From: a virus
IMG/VR virus record: IMGVR_UViG_3300022693_000624
Span: 1-28,236 of that record
Strand: one strand, 5' to 3'
DNA: 28,236 nucleotides
Positions within the stretch are counted from its first letter, which is position 1. Each line of letters opens with the position of its first letter. Below are positions 21,308 to 28,236 of the stretch, one piece after another. The notes beneath the pieces were generated by a model. That model made no database searches. It saw nothing but the letters and a program-made list of their open reading frames with translations, and was not told the DNA's origin. The position numbers and the translations under genes were made by a program.

Positions 21308-23002
21308 TTAGCGCCTCTGCATTATCTTTCGTGGTCTTGGCCGATGGGTCTTATCTATCACGTTATTATTTATTATACCAGCGTAATCAAAACTAAGCAC
21401 GACGGCATCAAATAGGTTGGGAGAGGGTATAGAGATACGATTGCCGTCTGGCATTAGCACACCTTTTCGCAGCTCCTCTTTAGTGTAGAAATTGACTGTT
21501 GAGCCCGGTTTAATGGGTGTCTTACATGCTTCTGCTTTCAGCTTCTCCATCATTTCAGGCTTGATTGAAGCTGAGTCAAAGCTTATCAATGTGTCGTGGT
21601 CTTGATATCGCTTAGTGGGGTCTGTTACTGCTTCATGTGTTCTGTAGATTCTCTCGGCTAAGCCTATGATGTTCTGAGCCTTTTTATTCCTAAGCGCGTC
21701 CTTGTTCTTAAGGTTATCGGTTTGTCTGTCTAGGTTAGCTGTGACGCTCTTGAATTGGGCTTCTGGATGGTGGACTTCAGTCGAGCCCTTATATGCCACG
21801 ATCTTAACTTTCTTGCCACTAAAAGCAGTAGCCACATTATCTCTAAGTGTTGCGCCCAATCCATCAGCATCGTATATAAACGTATCGCAGCCGCCTAGAA
21901 TGGCCCTCTTACAGGCTTCATCCATTTTGCGGTTACCGTTCTCGCCTTCTATCTCATCAATGTCATAAAAGACCACGCCTTTTCTAGCAGCATAGCCGAA
22001 TGGATCTTTGCCCACATCAGAAGGATCACCGCCAACAGTAATAGCGCCTTTAGCCTCGAACCCTAATACCTTATGAGCGTCTATGCAGGACTTGAACCAA
22101 TCTTCATGTATGACAGAAGATGAAATATCATCGTTAAACTTGCCAAGCCATATACCGTCAAATCTTGATTGACTCATGATTCCCTTATCCACTTTGATTT
22201 GATCCTTTTCGACCTCATTAGTTAGTGATTCATCATGCTTGAACCAAGGATTATCCTCGTATGTCAGCTTAACAATTAAGTGGTACTTGTCCTCATAGAT
22301 ACCGTACTTGTCTAATTCGGCTTGATAAGGTGATATAAATTCATGACTCATGGCATCTTGCGAGCTGCCAGTGTTCCATAAATACCAAAGGGTAGCGCCG
22401 GGCATATCTCTCAATGTTGGGCCAAGCGTATCAATAGTCTTCTGCTTGGCGTCTTCAGCTTCCTCCATTAAGAAATGCTTAAAGTCTGAGGTTCCCTTCA
22501 TATCCAAAATATTTTTCATCCCACCGAATACGAACTTACCCCGGTTACCATTCCTAATCTCCCATTTAGACGGCACTGACAGAAATCCGCCCAGCTCCAT
22601 CTTGGCTATCGTTGACTCTATGCCTGAAAATACAGACTCCTTTAACGAGGTCATTCGCTCCCTAAGTACATACACCTTGCTACCATGCGAATGAACATTG
22701 GCAGCTAGTACATTCTGAGCAAATCTAGTCTTTGTCCCACCTCGGCCACCAAACAAGCATTTGTACTTCTTGTTCTTGAGAATGAAAGGCTCAAGCTTTT
22801 CTATTAACAATACGGTAGGCTCATCATCTGTAGGCACCATGCTTCCAATGTCACCCTTCCACGCCCGGATAACATTAGATACTAGCTTGCCATCGATATT
22901 ATCAACCCTATCTATAATTCCATACACAGAAGGCTCTAAGTTTCCAGATGCAGCTTGTGCTAAAGGCTCTATAGCATCTAATCGTCTAGCGAGGTTAAGC
23001 AT
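21308..23002 (-). CDS. Terminase large subunit
   Basis: 564 residues. An N-terminal extension of about 60 residues precedes the motor. Walker A GGRGGTKT at 85-92, Walker B around FLMEEAED (177-184), coupling motif near LWNTGS (208-213). The RNase H-like nuclease has VGGDPSDVGKD (Asp326), FIYDADGLGA (Asp378/380) and FDAVVLSFDYAG near the C-terminus. It powers packaging and cuts headful-length DNA from a concatemer. Overlaps terS by 8 nt. Longer than P22 gp2 (499) because of the N-terminal segment. Confidence 0.95.
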   Translation of the reverse strand: MLNLARRLDAIEPLAQAASGNLEPSVYGIIDRVDNIDGKLVSNVIRAWKGDIGSMVPTDDEPTVLLIEKLEPFILKNKKYKCLFGGRGGTKTRFAQNVLAANVHSHGSKVYVLRERMTSLKESVFSGIESTIAKMELGGFLSVPSKWEIRNGNRGKFVFGGMKNILDMKGTSDFKHFLMEEAEDAKQKTIDTLGPTLRDMPGATLWYLWNTGSSQDAMSHEFISPYQAELDKYGIYEDKYHLIVKLTYEDNPWFKHDESLTNEVEKDQIKVDKGIMSQSRFDGIWLGKFNDDISSSVIHEDWFKSCIDAHKVLGFEAKGAITVGGDPSDVGKDPFGYAARKGVVFYDIDEIEGENGNRKMDEACKRAILGGCDTFIYDADGLGATLRDNVATAFSGKKVKIVAYKGSTEVHHPEAQFKSVTANLDRQTDNLKNKDALRNKKAQNIIGLAERIYRTHEAVTDPTKRYQDHDTLISFDSASIKPEMMEKLKAEACKTPIKPGSTVNFYTKEELRKGVLMPDGNRISIPSPNLFDAVVLSFDYAGIINNNVIDKTHRPRPRKIMQRR

Positions 23003-23408
23003 TCAGCATAAGCTCTAGCTTTTCTATACGTGCCTTAAGCTCAGTATTAACCTCGATCTCTATAGCGCTTTTGATTGCGACGATAAGCATACTTGCTACA
23101 TCAGGGGGAATATCACCGTTACTTGCGGCGTCTAGGAGTTGTGTTACTTGCTGCACAGGGGTTCCGGCAGCATTGAAGTTAAATTCAACGTCTGGCATAA
23201 CTGATTTTTTTAGGGGGGAGAATCTATTAAGTACTTCACGTAGAGCAAAGGTGTCTTCAGGGTCTAAAGCCCTTTCTATAAGGTGATCATAAAACCCGTT
23301 CTCAGTTTTCCCTGCGCGCTTTAAGGCCTCTAGTATCTTTGTTCTCTCGGCCTTACCGCGCTTTGGAGGGGGGTTTTCTCCACTAAATGTTGTAGATGAT
23401 CTAGCCAT
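22995..23408 (-). CDS. Terminase small subunit
   Basis: 137 residues with FYDHLIERALDPEDTFALRE (about 39-58) and FSPLKKSVMPDVEF, then DAASNGDIPPDVASMLIVAI and an ELKARIEKLELMLNA C-terminal helix, the pattern of podovirus small terminases. Recognises the packaging site and recruits the large subunit. Located directly upstream of terL in the conserved order. Confidence 0.8.
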   Translation of the reverse strand: MARSSTTFSGENPPPKRGKAERTKILEALKRAGKTENGFYDHLIERALDPEDTFALREVLNRFSPLKKSVMPDVEFNFNAAGTPVQQVTQLLDAASNGDIPPDVASMLIVAIKSAIEIEVNTELKARIEKLELMLNA

Positions 23409-23411
23409 ATG

Positions 23412-23441
23412 TAACCCATAATTAACCCGTTAATAGGGTTA
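23412..23441. repeat. TAACCC/GGGTTA hexamer cluster before terS
   Basis: TAACCC at 23412 and 23423 and its complement GGGTTA at 23436, the last two forming a 6-bp inverted repeat around GTTAATA. Located between terS and the basic ORFs. Possible protein-binding or mRNA-hairpin site. Confidence 0.4.
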
Positions 23442-23451
23442 TTATATAACA

Positions 23452-23574
23452 TTAGTAGCTTTTATTCTTACCTGTCATCGTTTTCTTCTTTTTGGCGGGA
23501 ACTCCCTTTCTTGATTTATTTTTCGCCTTGTTCGTTTTTGTGCGTCCACCGCGACCGGGTAGTTTATGTTGCAT
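23452..23574 (-). CDS. 40-residue Lys/Arg-rich protein
   Basis: ATG 23574 with AAGGAG 9 nt upstream. Product MQHKLPGRGGRTKTNKAKNK followed by a stretch with four consecutive Lys, ending NKSY; about 40% Lys/Arg, so probably nucleic-acid binding. No hydrophobic core, likely disordered. Upstream of terS in the same orientation. Confidence 0.65.
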   Translation of the reverse strand: MQHKLPGRGGRTKTNKAKNKSRKGVPAKKKKTMTGKNKSY

Positions 23575-23684
23575 TACTTTAGCTCCTTATCTTTTTGGCT
23601 TCTTGCTCGTAATCTTCGTTGGTAGTTTCTTGTGTTTCGCTGTCTTGACCTTAGATTCTTTCGCAGTCTTAACCTTATTCGCAT
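23574..23684 (-). CDS. 36-residue Arg-rich ORF of uncertain frame
   Basis: ATG 23684 with GGAG 8-9 nt upstream; its stop overlaps the next ATG as TAATG, like several real junctions here. Yet the product MRIRLRLRKNLRSRQRNTRN uses many AGA/AGG/CGA codons, while a second open frame over the same DNA reads as a Lys-rich protein (KVKTAKESKVKTAKHKKLP) but lacks a normal start. Either could be translated. Confidence 0.4.
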   Translation of the reverse strand: MRIRLRLRKNLRSRQRNTRNYQRRLRARSQKDKELK

Positions 23685-23707
23685 AAAGATAACTCCATTG
23701 AAGGGTG

Positions 23708-24064
23708 TTAGGTGCACGACTCTCCTACGATTAGCGTAGTGTCATCGCCATAGAATAGCTTTGGTGTAGCGTCTTGATATTCAGTGCATACCGTCCAATC
23801 GCCTTTGCCGCCAGGGGTTCCGCCAGCAATAAACTCTGTGCCGTCCGTTGTGTATTTCATATAAGTGCTAGCGGGCAATATCCCCAAATCAGGTATAGCG
23901 GGGCTTGGTACGGCTGGAGCTGATACACCATCGGCCGTTGTCTTGCTAAAGCTTATCGTGCCATCCGGACTAGTGAACCTTATGGTCAACTCGGTGAATG
24001 CGCTTAGATCGAAAGTAGTAGACACAAAGTAATCCCTACCTATTTCGCCATCTCTTATAGTCAT
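23708..24064 (-). CDS. 118-residue beta-sandwich protein
   Basis: Starts MTIRDGEIGRDYFVSTTFDL; strand pattern FTELTIRFTSPDGTISFSKT and YMKYTTDGTEFI then GKGDWTVCTEYQD matches small phage domains in which a '...PDGt...' hairpin and 'G.W.....' strand form an Ig-like sandwich (BppU N-terminal-like). Likely a virion or adaptor component acting with the fibre upstream. ATGA overlap with the preceding gene. Confidence 0.65.
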   Translation of the reverse strand: MTIRDGEIGRDYFVSTTFDLSAFTELTIRFTSPDGTISFSKTTADGVSAPAVPSPAIPDLGILPASTYMKYTTDGTEFIAGGTPGGKGDWTVCTEYQDATPKLFYGDDTTLIVGESCT

Positions 24065-24369
24065 ATCATTTTACTCTCGCTGCCAGTTGGCCCGCTTCTA
24101 ATGCTTGATTTTGATCCTGTCTGCCCATCACTTATTGCACTTACTGAGCCAAAGTCCTGCTCTATTAGGCTAATGCTCGCAGATATCGCTGTAGATATTG
24201 ACGATATAGAGCCTGTAGTGTCTCCATTGATAGTGCTTACTGACCCAAAAGGAAGGCCGGGGGTTACAGTTATTGCCGATGTTGCGCTATGTATGGTTTG
24301 AAATATGCCTCTAATTGCATACTTTATGCCCCCTACAAAACCTGCCTTACCGCCTCGCCAATTAATCAT
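24061..24369 (-). CDS. 102-residue protein with 11-residue Gly/Ser repeats
   Basis: N-terminal 40 residues MINWRGGKAGFVGGIKYAIR... then about five 11-residue units of the form G-S-x-S-x-I-x-x-x-x-T from residue 42 to the end (GSVSTINGDTT, GSISSISTAIS, GSVSAISDGQT, GSKSSIRSGPT). This could be a thin beta-solenoid or a flexible spacer. It overlaps both neighbours by 4 nt, so it is made with the fibre-like protein. Confidence 0.6.
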   Translation of the reverse strand: MINWRGGKAGFVGGIKYAIRGIFQTIHSATSAITVTPGLPFGSVSTINGDTTGSISSISTAISASISLIEQDFGSVSAISDGQTGSKSSIRSGPTGSESKMI

Positions 24370-27300
24370 GTGACAGTCTGGAACGTAATGAAAGTATCGT
24401 CAGCAGTGCCTGAGATAAAGCGCCAAGTAATTACATCACCGTTTGTATCAGCGGCCAATGCGTCAAATTGATATATTCCATTACTTACTTCTGCAATCGT
24501 GCCGCTCACACCTGAGAACGCACCACCGTTAATGCTCTTCTGCCCTGTTACTGTTAGACCTGTTGCCGGGGTTACATGATCACTAGCAAGAACCATCAGG
24601 AATTCAAAGTTAGAGAACGCTTGATTCTTCGTAATAGACAATCCGCTTATCTGAGCTGGTAAAGTTGTGTTTGTATCATCAAAAATATTAGCTATCAATC
24701 CTTGAGTGATCGTAACTGCTCCACCTGAATTATCAATGACATCAATATCACCAGCGTATAAGAGTGTGCCGCCTGTACAGTTAGCATTTATAGTAATAAC
24801 ACCATCCCCGTACACGCCCGCTACGTTCCCAGATACCATATTTTGAAAATCTACTTCGCCACTCATGCCGGATATTTGGGCAACTACTGCTGCGTCATCA
24901 AAATCTAACACACAGTTTCTAGCAAATAATACAGTCAAGAAAACCTGTATGTCAGGTGTTGCTATCGTCAATGTGCTGTCAATCACAACGTTCAAGTAGG
25001 CCACTGTAGCTCTTACTGTGACGTTAGCCATGACTGTTTCTTTAAACGCTAAAGGCCTTGCTGTGCTTGGAGTGCCTGTATCCCCTGCGACTGTAAGATT
25101 TGTAAACCGTGATCCTGCGACATCCTGACCGTTAAGAAGCACTGTCCCACCCGGCCCGGTAAATGACCAATCTGTATACGCCTCATCTAATGATATTAAC
25201 GATCCTTCTTTAAGTCTGTAGGCCTGCAATCCTTCACCGACCGAATCAGCAATAATTCTAGCCGATGCAATAGTACTTACTGCTTGATCGCTGGTTCCAT
25301 CCACGTAAGGCACTGTCTCAGTATTACTACCATTAGTATTAAGAAATACCTGTCCGTCAACATACCCCTGAAGGCCGGGACGGTTAATATTAGCCAATTC
25401 TGTAATATCGATAGCGCCGCCGCTATTGTCTACACGACGCTCGAAAATGCCGCGTATGTTTATGGACCCACCTGTTCCATTCAATGTGACCGTTCCGCCA
25501 ATTCCCTCAAGAGTTACAACGTCTCCGGCCTGCATATTCGTGAGTGTAATTCCGCCCTGCCACCCTCTAATAGACAAGTTTATTGCTCCAACAGCTGCCC
25601 CAAGATCAATAGTTGGAGCGCCTGAGCCAGCAACGAGAGAATCACAGTTAATTAATCCGTAATCGCCAGGGGAGCCCAGTGTTAATGTTGTAGCAAATCC
25701 GCTATTGCTGTTTATTTTACAGGGTGGAACTGTTGTGTTAAAAAATGTGCAATGTTCAAATCTAGGGAATGACACTCCTGTGCATATGCCTGAAACTGTG
25801 GAACCCTCAATAATCGAAGCAGAACAACTTTGCCCGCCTAACTCTAATGTCCAATTATCGCCCTGCCAAGACTCATTGTCGTGCGATTCCAGCCACGTTA
25901 TTGTTGATCCATTAATTACATGGAATCTATGAAGTCCAACGTTAGACGCAATGGTGATCGCGTCCGCTAAGTTATCCACAGGGTTGTCGGCGGTGCCATT
26001 AACAAATGAGGCGGTGCCAGAAGTCCCGGTTAGAGTGTCTATCCATACTGAGCCATCTGCATAACCCACAGACTGGAACACAACAGCGTAAGACGTGATA
26101 ATTCGATCGACTCTTAATGTTGCCGAAGTAAGTCCCGTGCCTTCAAATCTAATTCTTACTTTTCCTAGATTAATACCCGTTCCCGTATGCCTTACGAGTA
26201 AATCAGGTGTTAGTGACGTATCTGTAGAACCGTTTGTACCTGCTAGTGAATCGACAACATCCCAAGATGCGCCGCCCCAATCAAATGCGTAAACAGTCAC
26301 AGCGTCATTACTGCCGTTGATTCTCACGTCTATTTGCGTACTAGAGGCTGTGCCGTTTCCCGTCACATCAAATTGATAATAGATATCGATAGCGCCAGCC
26401 GTATCAGTATGTTCGTGATAAACACCATCAATTGTGGCAGTGTCGGAGAATGTACCGCTAGATTGAACACCTGTTGTTAGTACGTAACTTTCGGCTTGAA
26501 TACTAATTGCGCTAGATCCCGATGAAATGAGGCCTACCGAGGTTTGAACGTTTGCTATATCAGTAGATATATCAGCTGCAACCGGTGGCCCGATTCTTAC
26601 AAAGTTGTCGCCAGTTTGCGGTATGCCGAGCTGCCCAGTGTCAATTCTTGCAGCATCGATCAATACAATACCTGTTGGCAGTGACCCGGTTAATCTCATT
26701 TGACCGCTTACAATTACTGTAGCAGTTGTAGCCGCATCTGTTAGCGCTAATGAACCTCGACCACTTACTGTCACATTTGCAGCGTCATCAAGATTAGATA
26801 GATCAAGACCTCCAGCGTATTTAGTAAATGACAAGCTAAGCCCAACGACATTATTTGCATCTATGCCGGGATTACCAATGCCGGGCAGCGTACTGTCACA
26901 ATCCCTGAAATTAGAATTACCTGTTAATGTAACGCTCGGATTTTGAGGGAGTGTACACAGTTGGAAAAACCCCTCCGTAGTGAGCCCCTTTAATGAACAT
27001 TGTGTTGCGTCAATTTCACCTACAAACACACCCTCCAACTGCATATTTAGGAATACAGCCCCGTCTGTTGACTGCCCATTTCCGTTGACCGTTCCGCCGA
27101 ATACGACAGATACAAACTGCCAATTGTCGTAATTTTGATCAAGTGTTAGGGCTGTGGTAAATCCCTCAAGGACATATCTATTAAATCCTAGAGCATCCGC
27201 TAATATCCTAGCATCCACAAGATTGTTTGAGGGGTTACCCGGCGTTCCGTTTAGCCCTATATCAGTGCCGGGAACCCCGTTTTCAGTGTCGATTGTAATC

Positions 27301-28236
27301 GCGGCTAGGCCGTAATTTCGTTGAGGGTTTGCATTGTTTAACACGTCTAAGAAGTCGCCCAGAGTTACACCGGATTTAATCCAGTTAACATGGGTAACAT
27401 CTATATTCCAATCATCGCCAGCGGCCACTTTGCCGGATACGGTCAAATCATAAAGGAACCGTATCCTCACATCACCATCAACACCGGGCGTTCCTGCTTG
27501 ACCACGCCTAACATGACTATCTGTTAAGCCTAATGTGATGTCGTTTAAAGAGCTTGCAGTGTTTTGCACTCCCCCTCTATTTTCGTATGCGTTTTGGTTA
27601 AAATTAAACGCTTGGATTTGCAGTACGCGGCCCTTACCCGAATCAAAATTGGCCACCATGCTAAGGCTTGAGGGTATTTCGGAATCAGTGCCGATATTAA
27701 AGATAAGCTCCGCATCTATACCACCAGCAACGGATGTTAGTGTCCAAAGAGTCCCGTCTTGCAGCAGAGTATTAGCCGATGTGCCTGTCTGTGTTCCAGT
27801 CGTCACCACGTCAGATGTGCGACCTTGCTCAACTGGGTTTTGGCTTTCTTGATTGATAAGTATAGTGTCTAGCTTGTCATCAAGTGCGCCCAGCCCATCA
27901 GTACCATTTGCTAAGTCTTTGGCCGCTGCACTCGCATCTAAACTAAACTTAAAAGCCGTCTCACCAATAACACTGACGCCGCTTACCTCACCGGCAGAAA
28001 TAACCGCCTCATAAAAGCTGCCAGACTGGAACCCGTTGCCGCCTGTTGCCACGATAGTAAGATGGTTTAATCCGGTTATGCTGTCAAAATCAACAACTAG
28101 GGTTATACCTGCCGTGATCTCTGTTGTGCTGTCATCTTCATAAACGACAACCACCGGGGTGTCCTCAAGTGTCGCCGGGATGCCCGTTGCAAACTCACGC
28201 GATGGGAATTTATGATAAATTGTATCGCCTACCTCA
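24366..28236 (-). CDS. Giant modular beta-helix fibre-like protein, 5' end outside window
   Basis: The frame is open to the right edge, and the GTG at 28154 is internal: 27 codons upstream encode VGDTIYHKFPSREFATGIPA..., an N-terminal module common in phage structural proteins. At least 1289 residues. Numbering from the GTG: N-terminal sandwich 1-75, a second sandwich about 120-255, beta-helix module A 290-505 (GVPGTDIGLNGTP), a jelly-roll-like domain 550-690, beta-helix modules B 697-920 (DGSVWIDT...) and C 930-1160 (DGQVFLNT...), and a C-terminal domain with GLTVTGQKSINGGAFSGVSG. The three beta-helix modules share 'PV.NLADA..IA...GL' phrases and are tandem duplicates. A tail fibre or receptor-binding role is likely. 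Confidence 0.8.
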   Translation of the reverse strand, partial: EVGDTIYHKFPSREFATGIPATLEDTPVVVVYEDDSTTEITAGITLVVDFDSITGLNHLTIVATGGNGFQSGSFYEAVISAGEVSGVSVIGETAFKFSLDASAAAKDLANGTDGLGALDDKLDTILINQESQNPVEQGRTSDVVTTGTQTGTSANTLLQDGTLWTLTSVAGGIDAELIFNIGTDSEIPSSLSMVANFDSGKGRVLQIQAFNFNQNAYENRGGVQNTASSLNDITLGLTDSHVRRGQAGTPGVDGDVRIRFLYDLTVSGKVAAGDDWNIDVTHVNWIKSGVTLGDFLDVLNNANPQRNYGLAAITIDTENGVPGTDIGLNGTPGNPSNNLVDARILADALGFNRYVLEGFTTALTLDQNYDNWQFVSVVFGGTVNGNGQSTDGAVFLNMQLEGVFVGEIDATQCSLKGLTTEGFFQLCTLPQNPSVTLTGNSNFRDCDSTLPGIGNPGIDANNVVGLSLSFTKYAGGLDLSNLDDAANVTVSGRGSLALTDAATTATVIVSGQMRLTGSLPTGIVLIDAARIDTGQLGIPQTGDNFVRIGPPVAADISTDIANVQTSVGLISSGSSAISIQAESYVLTTGVQSSGTFSDTATIDGVYHEHTDTAGAIDIYYQFDVTGNGTASSTQIDVRINGSNDAVTVYAFDWGGASWDVVDSLAGTNGSTDTSLTPDLLVRHTGTGINLGKVRIRFEGTGLTSATLRVDRIITSYAVVFQSVGYADGSVWIDTLTGTSGTASFVNGTADNPVDNLADAITIASNVGLHRFHVINGSTITWLESHDNESWQGDNWTLELGGQSCSASIIEGSTVSGICTGVSFPRFEHCTFFNTTVPPCKINSNSGFATTLTLGSPGDYGLINCDSLVAGSGAPTIDLGAAVGAINLSIRGWQGGITLTNMQAGDVVTLEGIGGTVTLNGTGGSINIRGIFERRVDNSGGAIDITELANINRPGLQGYVDGQVFLNTNGSNTETVPYVDGTSDQAVSTIASARIIADSVGEGLQAYRLKEGSLISLDEAYTDWSFTGPGGTVLLNGQDVAGSRFTNLTVAGDTGTPSTARPLAFKETVMANVTVRATVAYLNVVIDSTLTIATPDIQVFLTVLFARNCVLDFDDAAVVAQISGMSGEVDFQNMVSGNVAGVYGDGVITINANCTGGTLLYAGDIDVIDNSGGAVTITQGLIANIFDDTNTTLPAQISGLSITKNQAFSNFEFLMVLASDHVTPATGLTVTGQKSINGGAFSGVSGTIAEVSNGIYQFDALAADTNGDVITWRFISGTADDTFITFQTVT

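Noticed and set aside
28152-28154. GTG at 28154 as the true start of the giant fibre
   Set aside because: The frame continues open to the window edge and the 27 upstream codons encode a recognisable phage module sequence.
1-28236. tRNA genes, CRISPR arrays, integrase or insertion sequences
   Set aside because: Looked for cloverleaf-like segments, regular direct repeats and recombinase or transposase motifs; found none that can be supported by eye.

Overview
This window is part of the genome of a tailed phage with P22-type (short-tailed, podovirus) virion architecture. Its host is probably a Gram-negative gammaproteobacterium. The evidence is a complete P22-ordered morphogenesis block on the minus strand (small terminase, large terminase, portal, scaffold, coat, gp4-like, gp10-like, needle-like, ejection proteins gp7/gp20/gp16-like, tailspike with a P22-type head-binding domain). 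Three small lipoproteins with lipoboxes also point to an outer-membrane host. No integrase, repressor of known type, tRNA, rRNA, CRISPR array or insertion sequence was found, so lifestyle and host genus cannot be settled. Base composition is moderate (mid-40s % GC by eye). The right edge cuts through a gene and the left edge cuts through another, so this is a fragment or a circularly permuted molecule opened arbitrarily.

Layout. 1-1379 (minus): a tightly coupled lysis block read leftward, consisting of a small HTH protein, a DUF5675 protein (candidate cell-wall enzyme), a 3TM holin-like protein, a 39-residue lipoprotein (candidate outer spanin) and a coiled-coil protein cut by the edge. 1380-1448: two promoter-like signals on opposite strands that share one palindromic -10 region. 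1449-5246 (plus): an early/recombination operon with three tiny proteins, ERF annealing protein, SSB-like protein, a lipoprotein, a 27-residue membrane peptide, a YbcO-like nuclease, a RusA-like resolvase whose two halves lie in different frames, two hypotheticals, and a lipoprotein SGNH/sialate-esterase-like enzyme. 5233-7602 (minus): tailspike. 7667-7801 (plus): a 44-residue membrane protein at the locus where P22 carries sieA/immI. 7764-17384 (minus): ejection proteins, tail-plug proteins, coat and scaffold. 17548-19255 (plus): a seven-gene cassette with its own promoter, facing against the structural operon. 19235-23408 (minus): portal and terminases. 23452-28236 (minus): two tiny basic ORFs, two small beta-rich proteins and a giant modular beta-helix fibre-like protein running off the right edge.

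The genes divide into four jobs: recombination and replication support (ERF, SSB, YbcO, RusA); headful packaging and capsid assembly (TerS, TerL, portal, scaffold, coat); tail plug, ejection and receptor binding (gp4/gp10/needle, gp7/20/16, tailspike, large fibre); and lysis. Most adjacent genes overlap by ATGA, TAATG or 8 nt, which implies pervasive translational coupling. The least understood parts are the reversed cassette between portal and scaffold, the surface-acting accessory genes (lipoprotein esterase, other lipoproteins, small membrane proteins), the split-frame resolvase, and the regulatory switch with a likely AUU-initiated HTH gene.
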